From: Branchiostoma floridae
Taxonomy: Eukaryota > Chordata > Leptocardii > Amphioxiformes > Branchiostomatidae
DNA length: 45,893 nucleotides
Direction: 5' to 3'
Assembly: GCF_000003815.2 (NCBI RefSeq)
Contig: NC_049982.1
Coordinates: 27,139,205-27,185,097 of the forward strand
Shown piece by piece: positions 33,601-44,709 of this stretch. Both the position numbers and the translations under genes were made by a program. Below the pieces are notes generated by a model. It saw only the letters and a program-made list of their open reading frames with translations. It did no database searches and was not told the origin of the DNA. Within the stretch, counting starts at the first letter, position 1; every line of letters begins with the position of its first letter.

Positions 33601-36600
33601 TGGCCCTGGGTGAAATCTTCTGTTTTAAAATCATAGAATGCAACACAATACCTTATAACTTTTCATATCGTAAGTATCAAAATAATTCTTCTGGACATGT
33701 TTAAATGCCAGCTACATTCTCACAGCTTTATTCAGTATGATTAAAGAGTGTATCCTCTTATATACCAAGATACAGCAAGCAGTATCCATAATTGACCTAT
33801 TTCTTGGCTGTCCTATTTTCCGGTTGGATCGTAAATGATATCCTATTAGCAACAGGGCCAAGCTTTATATGGTCCAAACAAATCCATATATGCGTTTAAA
33901 AAAAATCTTGTTTCGTACACAGAAGAAGATAAACCAGTTTGTTATGTAAAATATGTACATGTATGATACATTGTATCCGATTAATGTACATACAAATACA
34001 AAACATTCACATGCCTATTTCAGTATTTGGCTAGTATGAAACATTGCTATAGACAATATCAAAACTGTGGGTCCCCATATTGTTTCTACAAAGCTGAATT
34101 GAAGAGAACAGCTGGTAGCACAAATTAATACACTGGTATGATTATCGTTTGATCAACACTGGTATGATTATCGTTTAATCACCCTCTGTACTAATTGAGG
34201 ATTTGTTGTGTAGTACAGTAAATGTTGAAACGTTCGTGGTGGTTTAACATTTACAGTTTTTATGGTACCCTTTTATCCCAGATTCAAAACTATCACAAAA
34301 ATGCTTGTCTAGCATCCTGTGTTCTTTTCCATCCCTTATTTTGACCACAAACTTAAAAGACATCGCGAACAATCTTTTTTCTTCCAACCACAAAACGTAA
34401 ATGCATTACAGTAAACAAAAAACATTTGCATTTCCATGTGCAGTTTCCCTGTTCATTCAATCCATCACATACACACACTTCAAAACATTTTGTTAAAGCT
34501 CTAGTTGCTGTGGACTACTGGTATTGGTGACGATACACACACAATTCCTAGAAGCGCTGAAATAGAAAACGCACTGTTGACAGCTGCACAGGACACTTTT
34601 ATTTTGCTGTGAACCCATTTTCAGCCAAGGACATGTCCTGCATATGTTCTCCCCAACTGTTATCTTTTTGCCTGCACAAGACTAGGGCCAACATTATACT
34701 GTCAACAGTTAATCGGACATGCAAATGCTGTTGGCTGAGTCATCGCCCATATTTTTTAGGCGTTAAGAGGGAAAAGGATTTTTACGACAGCTTTTCCGTG
34801 AACATAATGAACGTTAATAAGCCTGTACTACTACTACACTAGAAAACTGACTTTCCGTATCCGAATTCATTTCCTATGGAACTTAATTAAGATTTAGAGA
34901 ATGCTGTTGTCCGTGTAGAGATTTTTATGATAATAATAATATCTGGTGTATATGCAGCCAGTAGGTACCCAATACTTGGGTAATGAGGCTGATTTACATG
35001 GTCGAGGTGCCTCCTTGAGCACGGGACCCCCATTTTACGTCCCTTCCAAAGACAATTTCGTGGAATTGTTGTATTAACTTGTATGCAGAGATTTTGTAAC
35101 GACAATGTCCAAACATTTCTACAAATGCTATACATTGACATACATCATATCAAAACATATCCAGACAAGTGTAATATAATCTACACTATGCCTTGCAGCT
35201 ATGCCTAGGGATTACTTGATTTCTCATTTACCACTATCATTAGTAATCAACTTAAAACAGCTGAGACCACCAGTCATTATTGACTGCAACACCCATGGCC
35301 TGGCTTCCCAAACTACCCTGGGACCAAGCTGGTAATTAAAGCTGCTTAATACTGGGACAGAGAGTGAGAAATAATCAGCAGTCTGGGTCCAACTTACATT
35401 TGGAATGAGGACTGTTGTCAGCAGTGGCGGCGGCACCGGGGGGGCAGGGGGGGCGGCTGCCCCCCCCCGAAAAATATGTTGGGGGGGCGTCGCCCCCCCA
35501 GAAAATCAAGCTGAAACCTTGTGTATTTTTTTGATGATGGAAATTTCATTAAATCAAGCTAGTCTAATGGGAAAATTTACGCCTGAAAACGCAAGAAATG
35601 ACGTTTCAGAGAGTCCCGATTTCAAAATTTTGCCAGTGTTCCCTTGTGACGGCTCGTGTCTTTGGCCATGTCGGCGCAGGACAATATGTTGCGGGAGCGT
35701 TGCTCTTAAAAACCTTTTTAACTAATAGAAATTTTACTATCGTACTATACTTGGTTTACAAGCAGAATGTGGGCCTCAAATGCAGGAAATGACGTTTCAG
35801 GCGGTCAAGATTTCAAAATTTTGTCCGGACCTCCCTAGCGATGACTTGTGCCTCCGGCGCTCACAACGACATGGTGAAAATTTGTTGAGGCGTGGGTCAT
35901 TGCCCTCTAACATCTCTTTCATTCACAAAAATGACATTAGATTTAGCATAGTCCCTCAGCAAAATTTGTCCCCCAAAATACAGAAAATGGCGTTTCAGAG
36001 GGTACAGATTTTGAAATTTTCCCAGACCAACCTTGCGACAGCTTGCACCTTCGACACTCGGAATCGTGAATATATTTGGGGGGCATCGCCCTCGCTAAAA
36101 CCATGTGTCTTTCTAACAGAATTGTCATCAAATTTAGCTTAGTCTGGCAGCAAAATTTGCGCGCCAAAACGTAGGAAATGGCGTTTTAGAGGGTCAAGAT
36201 TTCAAATTTTCCCGGGGGAGCATGCCCCCGGACCCCCCTAGGATGGTCGCGCCTTCGGCGCTACATGTGCCGTACAATTCTGTCAGTAAAAGTTCGCCCC
36301 CCCAAACGAAATTTGGTGCCGCCGCCTCTGGTTGTCAGTGAGCCATCTCTGAAATACAGGCCCACTTTACAAAGTTTTCTTCTAGTCTGACAAAATTTTA
36401 AGTTTTACACACCTTGTAAGGTGTACACTGTATAGCAGTACACCAGTGACGCTTGGATTTCAGTTGTGACCAATTGCATGGTATATTTCCTTTCTAGCTA
36501 GAGCCTGATTCCTATAGTGTAGTGAAATTTTTCAACTTGTCTGGATTAGAGTTACAAAGATACCTATTTTTTATGATTGAAGCTTTAAACTTTAAAGTAA

Positions 36601-39600
36601 GAAATGATCTTTTGCATCCTATCCTTATGTCTCATTTTGGTGTGGTCTCCTTCGTTTTCCGCCATTTCTATGAGACTGATGCTACCGCACTATATGCTAA
36701 TTTGCGTGAACCCTGACCTGATAACGTGAGCCAGACAGCTTGGCTCTACACACCTACTGAAGCTACTGGGCACTCCGACTTGTTAATCATTAATGTAAGC
36801 CTACAGCCCATAATCTAAATGGTGTTTGCTATCATTATAAAAACCTTGCATCACTACATGAAATTCTAAGTTACACAATATTCAAATCAGGCTACAAATT
36901 ATGTTCATGTTATTCATGTGTGGTCCTTTTCTTTGTGTGAATACTTGGACAAGCATAGACCATCCAGAGGGGAAACCGTCCAGACAACGCAAGCTCACTT
37001 GTCTGGTCACTAACCAAAAATACCCGATACCTTAGTCAATGTATATGTTATTATTGTTAGGGTAGAAACTCCACTCTCAGTCGCACAGAATCCTATGGTA
37101 GAGATTTAGAGACACAGTAGGAATGTGTTGGTCTCCCATTTATAAATCTTAAATTTCAAGCAAATACATTGATCGCAAGTGACATGAATCGAAATTGAGA
37201 AGCTCTGTCTTTCAGTGGAATCTTTTTTTTAAAATATCATTACAGACCCCCATCGTGATTTCTACTGTTAGAATCGCATGTAATTCCTACCCTAGCACAT
37301 GTACTGTGGAAAGTAGAGCTAAAAGACTTTGAGTTTGAATCAGGTGGGGTAGACATCAAACTGGCAATTGAATCATTCAATGGTAAGGAACATACAGATA
37401 CACACACACAGTGACACACATACATAAACATAGACCCCCCCCCCCACATGCATAAATAATTACATACATGCATGCACACATGTATATGTGCATACACGCA
37501 CGCACATACCACACCACACAAGCACCTGCTCACACAAAGGTCATGACATCATTCTGACACTAATCTCTTGGGACAAGAGCCCTTTGTCTTGTATGTCGTC
37601 ATCAAATATTCTATATACACCTGATTTTTCGTAGCTAAGCAGTATGTAAAATTACATACAAGGAAATATGTCAGTGTGTCAGGACCACACCCCTTTTACG
37701 GAGGGGGGAATGGTATGCACAGCAACCAAAGATGCAAATGAGTAATGTGAAAATGACTGAGACAGCTGTGCATGCTTTAATCCCAATAATTTAAATGTCT
37801 ATGGATGCGTTCATGATTTCCTTGTTGCTAGGTTTATTATTATTTTTTGTATAGCAGAAGCTAATGTACATTTTCATTTTACACAGAGGTTGGTGGTTTT
37901 ACCATGTACAAGTGGTGAGAACTGAAGTATAGAACCAGTACTGTATCTTGCTGGAGGAGGAACAGAAAATTAACAAAAAAAAACACACTATAGTGGACTG
38001 TTTTTTTTACCGATTAAGAAAAATAACAATACTGTCCATGAGGTTACTTGTTTTCCCTGCTTGAATAAACAAACATGTTTTGAATTTGAGGCTTACTGTT
38101 CAAAGAAAATAACAATCCTGTCCATCTAAAAAAATCTGAACTTGATGACATGATATTGTATCTTCACAATCTTAACATGACAGATTCAACAATGGAAATT
38201 AACAACACTGACTCCCAAACAATGAGTGGGACGGAAAGCAAAATTGATAGCTAGAGACAGCCCAGAAAAGAGGTGAAAAATAACTGATTTTTGCAAAGCT
38301 GGAAAGGACAACATGTTTTCTACTGTTAGGTTCCATGAAGTGATCAGGTGATTTTCTTTCAACACATCAGTTATATGTGACCGTTATCAACATTGTTGAA
38401 AGTTCACACACTATTTCTGCACAGAACTTAAAACTAGTAAAAGCTTTACTTTCATTACGGAAATGGCGTGTCAAAGATATTGAAATTTCTACCATATCAA
38501 ATTCCTGTGGATGCTTTCAGCGAGCTTCAAATCACAACACAGCTATCTTATGTTTTTGTACGTGCAGAATAGAGTGTTGTTTAGGTTTTTAATGAAACCT
38601 TGACAGTACAACATCCGTACCCACCACCAACAATATCAAATTGTTTGAACTGGAGTATTGAGATTCCATAATCAGGGCTTGAAAAACATCCTGTACATGC
38701 AGGCTAATGCATGTAAAATTATATTCTGCAGGTGTTTCTAAGTGTTTGTGGATTTTTGCTGACTATATACAGAGTACTACACAGTGTGTTCTGTATCACC
38801 TGAAGTACAAACCCTTTTCATGCCCACCCAACAATGGCGCAATTGAAATACATGTACATTTGAATTATTCTATGGAAGCCCATGTGATAACAGTAGAGCC
38901 CCATGTGATAACCCAAGTTATCACACAGTCTGTTACACCAGCATCAAATTTTTTCGCAACCCAGGTATGACATTAAAATAGTTACATGTGAAATGTTACG
39001 TTGAATGATGATTTGAAATGGTTTCTTATCTCTTAATAACCATAATTACCAATTTGATTAAAAGTAAACGAAACATACATGTAGCAAATCAATGCAGGAA
39101 TAATTTCTTTGGCCCAGGTTTCATATTATCTGTCCATGAAGAAAAGTGTTAGTTAGTAACTATTCTAAATGTATTTTGAGTCCAGAAATTGTTTTGGAGG
39201 CTGGCTAGCCAATGGCAGCCTTGGTCTCAATGCATTGTTTACATGGACCTGGCACAAACAAACAAACAATGGGCATAACTACAAAGCCATGTTTTCTGTT
39301 TTGGTAAGACAGGTGTCCCTAGTAATTCTGTTCAGTGCCTCACATGACCAAATACATCCTCACATGACCAAATGCATCAACACAGGCAAGATTCTTCCAC
39401 ACTGTGGCCCTTTTTTACCAAGACTGCATTAAGCACTAGTAATAGTAGTACTAGTATTAATCATTAAGTGACCTGAACGCAATTCGTAATAATGTATTGT
39501 GCAATTCCATATCAAATAGAGGAATCTTTTTTTTTAAAATGTCAGTTTTCTTGCTTGAGAGAAACTACTAACTACAGCAGATTTTACAAGTACTAGCATA

Positions 39601-40818
39601 CCACATATATACCAGTTTCTACTGTACAACTATGGATTCCAAATATTCATACTAGTAATCATACACAACAATCATTCACAAAACAAGGCTGCAACATGGA
39701 CCAATTGTTCATTGATTTTTCGCATTGCAGTTCGATTTAAAAAAAAAATCTCTCAAATCTGCATTCAAGTGAGTCACATTGGTGTTGTCTAACCATGCAA
39801 ACAAACACGTAGTAACATATACTGCACATGCAAAAGTAGGGGTGCAATCTCGCAGAAATACAATTTTTCATACAATTGAACAATTTTACCAGCCCCGACC
39901 CTAAGACCTGTTTTTATCTTGTCTAAAGCCGATGACAAAAGAGTGTTCTGTTATGAGTAATAGTTAAATATTCCTACAGCCCCACCCAATAATTCGGGCC
40001 ATACAAAAAACCCTGGTTGCCAACAGACTACACAAGACTACGTCACACTTAGCCCCCAGCTTTTCTGTATACCCCAGGAAATGGGACTAAAATAATCATC
40101 CACGTTACACAATCAGTAGCACAAAATCTTAGATTTGTAATCTATAGATTTCCTGCTGGTTTTGTTTGTATAATACCAGATAAAAATCTTTGGGGAGAGA
40201 AAAATAAGCGATAAGTTGGGTTATGAATATGTGGGGATCCCCACTTTCATTTCACAACTGAACGCCATTGCTAGCTTCGCACCCTTTCCCTGTTCTAATC
40301 TTTCTTTTACCGTCTAAAATGGCTATTTGTATCAACTTGGCTCACAGAAAAGCATACATAGACATCTATTACATCATCTGCGTGACAAATATTGCACGAT
40401 TTTTGGAGTGATAACTCGCAAAAAAATATAACCGAACAAAGAAACTCACCTAATGTGAGGGATCCCGACTCCTCCCTGTAAAATTTTGTACAGTTTGCTC
40501 TCGTATAAGAGCTGTGGATGCCGGGCCTTCTGTGACTCTAACTTAACTGCTACCTCCTGAAACACAAAATGGAAGATTTGTAGATCTTTTTGAGACGAGA
40601 AGACCGGTGGTTTGAAGGGATTTTCGGTTGGTATTCCCGAGGGTAAAGTGGCAGAGAAAAACTGAGCTGGCGACGAGAGAGAGAGGCCCCACCTCGCCAT
40701 TTGTTATGTTGATTCCTAGGTAGATGTCCCCGAACGATCCGCTGCCGATTTTCCGTACGAGTCTGTACTTTCCTGCTCCCACGTGGAACTCTGCTTTCGA
40801 GCCACTGGCGCTCGCCAT
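20831..40818 (-). CDS. CSNK1A1: Casein kinase 1 alpha
   Basis: Complete serine/threonine kinase of the Wnt/beta-catenin, Hedgehog and clock pathways, acting in cytosol and nucleus. Exons on the minus strand: 40818-40693, 40556-40450, 29816-29690, 29176-29078, 26712-26573, 25922-25844, 22748-22674, 21911-21665 and 20838-20831, all GT/AG and in phase, giving 335 residues (human about 337). Visible: Gly loop [11 protein letters not shown] (24-34), VAVKLES with Lys47, catalytic HRDIKPDN with Asp137, DFG at 158-160, CK1 signature [18 protein letters not shown], the TKKQK basic motif (229-233) and the C-lobe [19 protein letters not shown]. The start [11 protein letters not shown] matches vertebrate N-termini. 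The tail KSKGR replaces human NMKGF at the same exon junction. Oddities: two tandem donors after exon 8, a duplicated acceptor before it and an extra exon-7-like stretch. Intron 2 is 10.6 kb. Identity is certain; the last exon is inferred. Confidence 0.95.
21603..21714. repeat. 56-bp tandem duplication over the exon 8 donor
   Basis: Bases 21603-21658 and 21659-21714 are nearly identical (about four differences). Each starts ATTTACCTTTACTTTTGGTC, which on the minus strand is the end of exon 8 plus its splice donor. 56 is not a multiple of three, so the two donors leave different phases. Confidence 0.9.
21907..22090. repeat. 96-bp offset duplication over the exon 8 acceptor
   Basis: GCCCTGCAGGACATATG ... 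GTGTCGCCAAAAATTAACAA, then AACATTCC, recurs 96 bases on as GCCCTGTAGGACAAG ... GTGTCGCCAAAATTTAACAA. On the minus strand each copy ends in TCCTGCAG or TCCTACAG followed by GGC, so there are two potential acceptors (exon start 21911 or 22007). Confidence 0.85.
22531..22617 (-). pseudogene. CSNK1A1: Exon-7-like stretch of CSNK1A1 (alternative or relic exon)
   Basis: On the minus strand this ends [14 protein letters not shown], aligning without gaps with the end of exon 7 ([14 protein letters not shown]), and is followed directly by a GTGGGT donor in the same phase. The frame stays open back to a possible acceptor (CCTGTAG), giving 29 codons. The upstream half does not match exon 7 ([11 protein letters not shown] against [12 protein letters not shown]), so it lacks the TKKQK basic motif. 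It lies 57 bases downstream of exon 7 in transcription order. It may be a relic of exon duplication or a diverged alternative exon. Confidence 0.5.
23578..23907. mobile_element. hAT-like MITE with TACTGGGT target duplication
   Basis: The left end CAGGGCTTTAGCCA and right end TGGCTAGAGCCCTG are inverted with one mismatch. TACTGGGT flanks it at 23570-23577 and 23908-23915, a perfect 8-bp duplication as in hAT insertion. CCGTCA/TGACGG words are repeated inside both ends, probably as transposase-binding subterminal repeats. It lies in the CSNK1A1 intron between exons 6 and 7 and has no coding capacity. Confidence 0.9.
27770..28165. repeat. Unclassified repeat with TGGGTGCAC words
   Basis: TTTAGGTGCAC, TTTGGGTGCAC, CAGGTGCACC, TTTGGTGCAC and TTTTGGGTGCAC recur through this CSNK1A1 intron stretch. 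Near 28082-28096 is ACCTACGCACCACTA, matching the terminal sequence of the hAT-like element at 2764-3167. It is probably a degraded or composite element; its ends could not be defined. Confidence 0.4.
29912..30239. mobile_element. TIR element GGGAGCCTAAGCATTTGCA
   Basis: The left end GGGAGCCTAAGCATTTGCAT and right end TGCAAATGCTAAGGCACCC are inverted with few mismatches, and ATGAATTTT/AAATTC words pair further in. The middle is filled with TGAATCACTNTGTG and GTGATTCGT words on both strands, so much of the element is self-complementary. The right-hand exon 3 of CSNK1A1 (29816) is 96 bases from its left end, so it sits just upstream of that exon's acceptor. Confidence 0.75.
30240..31650. other. 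CSNK1A1 intron 2, unremarkable part
   Basis: AT-rich intronic sequence. I see no exon, RNA gene or element boundary here. Confidence 0.4.
31660..31853 (-). mobile_element. tRNA-derived SINE, minus strand
   Basis: The minus strand begins GTCCCTG, then an A-box TAGCTCAACTGG (plus 31835-31846) and, about 70 bases on, a B-box GGTTCAATCC (plus 31770-31779): an internal RNA polymerase III promoter. The body continues through TCTTTCAGAAGAGGC and GAGGAGGTGCCTCGAGC, shared with a second copy at 34926-35070. The A-to-B distance is too long, and the fold too poor, for a working tRNA. Confidence 0.7.
34131..34182. repeat. 26-bp tandem duplication
   Basis: CACTGGTATGATTATCGTTT plus GATCAA is followed at once by the same 26 bases with two changes. 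It is in CSNK1A1 intron 2. Confidence 0.85.
34926..35070 (-). mobile_element. SINE, 5'-truncated second copy
   Basis: Shares GTCGAGGTGCCTCCTTGAGC-type sequence and CCTTCCAAAGACA with the SINE at 31660-31853, same orientation, but lacks the tRNA-like head. It ends in an ATTATTATTATC-type tail (plus 34926-34943), typical of a SINE 3' end. Confidence 0.6.
35422..36330. mobile_element. 909-bp hAT-like nonautonomous element with internal tandem units
   Basis: The left end CAGTGGCGGCGGCACCG and right end TGGTGCCGCCGCCTCTG are inverted with two mismatches. GTTGTCAG flanks it exactly at 35414-35421 and 36331-36338 (8-bp duplication). Inside, a unit of about 190-200 bases starting near GGAAATGACGTTTCAGAG occurs four times (about 35590, 35785, 35984, 36174). 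C/G homopolymer tracts lie near both ends. Short frames run through it, but none resembles a transposase. Located in CSNK1A1 intron 2. Confidence 0.9.
37393..37533. repeat. CA-rich microsatellite
   Basis: Mixed ACACAC, ATACATAC, ATGCATGC and a run of C. Minus-strand frames through it encode only Cys/Val/His low-complexity sequence and are not genes. Confidence 0.85.
38672..38760 (+). repeat. Lone left end of the CAGGGCTCGAAATA family
   Basis: CAGGGCTTGAAAAACATCCTG is followed by ATGCAGG and CTGCAGGTGTTTC, similar to the start of the element at 18845-19155. I found no matching right end downstream, so it is a fragment. Confidence 0.5.
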
Positions 40819-40982
40819 TCTGTCCCAAAGTTCCGAGCCAAATTTGAGCGAAATTTGTGCAGAAATCGTGCAGGAATCGCCGCGTCCTTTTCTACGTGGG
40901 GTTCATCTTGGCGACGATGTCCAGCAAACAGAGACCGCGCGATGCATGTCGGTACAAACACTCCATACGTCACCAAAAATTG

Positions 40983-43900
40983 TGCATGATGATTCTAGGC
41001 CAGACACATTGCAGACAAGACACAGACAATTATACAGTAGCTGCAATTATAATTTATAAGTCAAAGTGTGAAAAATGTCTGTCTTCATTTATCTGTACCA
41101 ATAATAGAATAAAACAAGGCAGGGATATCCTTGTACACCATCTAAAAAAAAGGCGAAATATGATATTTCGAAGGCAATAACTTTTTTTGATAAAAGATGA
41201 ATTATCATGTAAACGATGCTAATTGTTTTTCCATTTCCAAATTCAATGTGGCAATCGTTGCTTATGTCATTTGATATAAAGGGACATTATACCACCCAAA
41301 GGAATATTATTGTAATATTGTCCAATTTCTAATTTCACCTTTTTAATGAATTTGTATATCATTTCAAAACATTGCTACATTGAAAGATATGGTGTTTTCT
41401 TAAGGCTGTTGAAGTCTTCCAATTATTCCTCACTTTACGTATAAAAAATTGCTAGTATGAAAACAGCTACCATTATAAAAGACCTTTCTGTAAAGTACAA
41501 TGTACTGCATTTTGTTATGGAATCAGGCATATTGTAATGCCCACCTATGGGGCCCTGTACCTTTACCTGTCTCCACTGGTTACTGCCTGTCAAGCGTGCC
41601 AAGATGCTTGCTCAACCTTCTTACAACCACCTGCCAACTTCTTCAAGACATCCCTCAGAAATTTGCCTGCGACAATCAATCCAAAAAAAGTTTGGCGCAA
41701 TAGTATGAAAAATACAGTTATGTGTAGCTGAACTATTTCATACAATAATTTTTTGTTGTCAATAAAACTTTTAACGACGTTAATGTTTATAACATATAAC
41801 GTTAGTATCTAATATCGCAGTGTAAACCAAACTCTTTAATTACAGTAACTCAAACGGAGCTGTGAATGCCCTAGCAAAACATGTTGCTATCAAATTCAGT
41901 ATTGTAAATATTGTTACAATTATACATTTCTTTGTATCTGCAATAGATGAAATTTCAGCATTTGTGAATGACAGAAATATTGTTGTATGGTATCTTTCAA
42001 TGTAGATTAAAAACAGCAACAAAAAATACAATTCTGCAAGTCTTTAATGGTCATAGAATCCATTTGCACAATGTTTACAAACAACATGATTGATGTATTG
42101 GATAAGCTTTTAATGATGAGAAGCATATTATGAAGAATTCACAAATTATCATTAACATATTTTCCGATTCTATATTGTTACAATATCCATTTAATTCTTG
42201 GTACACAGAGCGAAGAATTCTTGTTACAGATTCACACATGATTCATGCCATCCTAAATTAGCATTGTACATGTAGCAAAGTGTCCATGGAAAAAGTTTCA
42301 GTTTTCCTTGGTTTTACATTTCACCTCCTCATTAAATTTTCCATACATATTGTAGCACCAACACAGGAAACCCTTAATCATTTAATTGTTAAAGCACCAT
42401 TCCCCACCATCCCACATCAGTGACATCTATTTTTAAACTTGCAAAAATTGTCTTCAAGTGCGTATTACACCCAAATACATCTTTTAATGTCTCTAACAAG
42501 AATGTAACGACTAAAATCTTCCACCAAATAAACATCCTTCTGAAAGTTCTGATGGTAATGAACATTGAACAATTGAAAAAAAAATTCCAGTTCTTGATTC
42601 TTACCATCAGGGCCATTAAATTAACCAAGGAGGTTGAAAAATTCCTCTTTTCAAGCTCCTAGAATTAACCAATGACTATTCCTGTGCTGACATTACAGTG
42701 AAGACAGCAGCCAGTTCGGAACTGGCACTTTTTCCTGTGAAAAATGTTATTTTTTTTTTATATGGAAGCAGTGCTGCATACTCAGTAGGAACTAGAAAAA
42801 AAGAGAAGACCCTAATTTTTTCCAAGATCATAATCGAAAACACAAACACAAAAAAACAAATTTTCCCAGGCCTTAGCAGTGGATACCACTTCCAGGTAAG
42901 CATTTGAAAATGATGCAAGAAACTTGATAAGTCAAACTTAATAAGCCAGATGAAATTGCTGATAGTATACATATAACGGGAGGTGCCCCAACACGGTACG
43001 CTTTTTCTTGCGCTCAAACTCATGGCGCTCCATCGCTAGTTGCCTGAGAGTGGCCAAATTTTGATGACTGAATTTTTTACACATAGATTTGAACAACATA
43101 CTTGAATAAGAAATGCGTTCATGTGGTTCACGAACCTTTCGCGCTGCGTGTTACAAGCGGCAAACACTGTGAGACAATTTCGTGTATGTAACCTTCCAAT
43201 TTTGTGCTACGCTGGACAGTGTGCCTAACTTGGTACGCTTTTTTACATTTTGCTCTCTTCAGAAGTAAATGGTAAATTTAAGTACACAGAACAAAACTAA
43301 CAGTATGATATTTTAGTTTTCTTTTGACAGTAAAATCGTGACTGTATGTACTTCTTGTCTCACATGAGGAAGGCTGTACCTAGAACGACCCAGCTGATGT
43401 TTTTACGGGCAATGGGCTGAATGCACTAATTGTGAATGCCCGACTAAAAAAGCCATTACGAAAAAACGACACCGCCAACATCAACAAAACTCTGTCTAAT
43501 TATATGAAAATATCATCTACATCTCTCTATCAAGTCTTATTTTCATAGACAGCACGAATCATTTGTTACAGTCAAATAAATCTTTGGAACGTTCTCTAGT
43601 CTGCCACATTCACGGCCACACTCCCTTGGGAGTACAATGGTGGCAATGTTTATGTCGCGTCCTTTTGGTTGCTTTTCTACTCAACAACCATTTGAAGACT
43701 CATATTCATAGTGTTTTATGGAGCTTTATTTATGTGTTTCATGGCAGTTGTGTGACTGCTTAGAAGAGTTCGTATAGTTAGCGACACGAGCCGCCAATAC
43801 ACAGAGGCCGGTGACCGCAGTGATTCAGCACTGTCAACATTACTGTTAGAATTCTGTTTTTAAAAAAAACATGAAGTAAATATGTTAAAGTATACTTGGA

Positions 43901-44216
43901 ATGCAAATTAAAGCTGTGTGCATGGACTTGGTTTATTTACCTTTGCAATTAGCCTTGTCAGTGGCAACAAACACGGTGTACTTACAGTATGGATAATAAG
44001 ATCAGCAAAAAAATCCGTACCGTCTTACGACGGGAACCATCTTAGGGCGGCCCCCGTTAATGCTATTGATTAGTCATATCTACATGTAGTCATACTAATG
44101 ATTTCACTGTAATATTAAGGTATGACACATTGATCCTGGCAATACAGGAGATAGCCTTCATATGCCTCAGTGGTCAATATATACATTATGATATCCATAT
44201 ATCAAACAATGTCATT
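40983..44216. other. Intergenic region between CSNK1A1 and HOGA1
   Basis: Upstream of CSNK1A1 and downstream of HOGA1 (both minus strand). It should hold the kinase promoter near 40819-41000, where GC content rises, but no TATA box is evident. A direct repeat GTGCC-AAC-GGTACGCTTTTT occurs at about 42984 and 43221. No supportable gene. Confidence 0.5.
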
Positions 44217-44372
44217 CAGGGCTTGAAATACATTTTTCTGCACACCTGCACTGGTGCAGGTACATTGTAACATTGAACATTACCTGCACCTGACAAATTT
44301 TACCTGCACCACTCTGAATTTAGGAAGTAAGGATCATACTAAAATCGTTCAGGAACCATTGCTATTTTTTCA
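44217..44372 (-). mobile_element. CAGGGCTCGAAATA family, truncated inverted copy
   Basis: Starts CAGGGCTTGAAATAC and follows the reverse complement of 18845-19155 closely (CACCTGCACTGGTGCAGGTA, TTTAGGAAGTAAGGATCATA, AAATCGTTCAGGAACCATTG) for about 155 bases, then stops matching. The far TIR is missing. Confidence 0.8.
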
Positions 44373-44709
44373 TAGTGTGAGGAACACAAACCACACAGCT
44401 CTGATCACAGTTCACCCTAATAACTTTTTTCTCGCCAATTACCTACTGATTTTTAAAAGGACATCAACTGGAAAGTAATGACTACAATGATTAGGACTTT
44501 GGTGGATATTGATAAATGTCGTCATGCTATGTATTTGTGCCTCAAAATTGAAAATGAAAAAATAATACTGCAAGTATTTGACACAAATCTCTCACTGCTT
44601 GAACTATTAATAAAAATTCCCAGCCAAAATATTTTCAAATTTGGTTAGTCCAATTTTTGTGTTGAAAGAAACGGTTCAACTTTGTTACAGATTTGTCTGA
44701 TTTTGCTTC

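Noticed and set aside
35405-36167. Several open frames of 60-120 codons
   Set aside because: They run through the tandem units of the 909-bp hAT-like element and repeat each other; no transposase motif.
37240-37533. 97-codon minus-strand frame rich in Cys and Val
   Set aside because: It is translation of a CA/GT microsatellite.
41500-41731. Open frames between CSNK1A1 and HOGA1, one with an amphipathic-looking minus-strand stretch
   Set aside because: Short, no splice context, no recognisable family; a weak LHWLLPVK resemblance to LINE ends is not enough.
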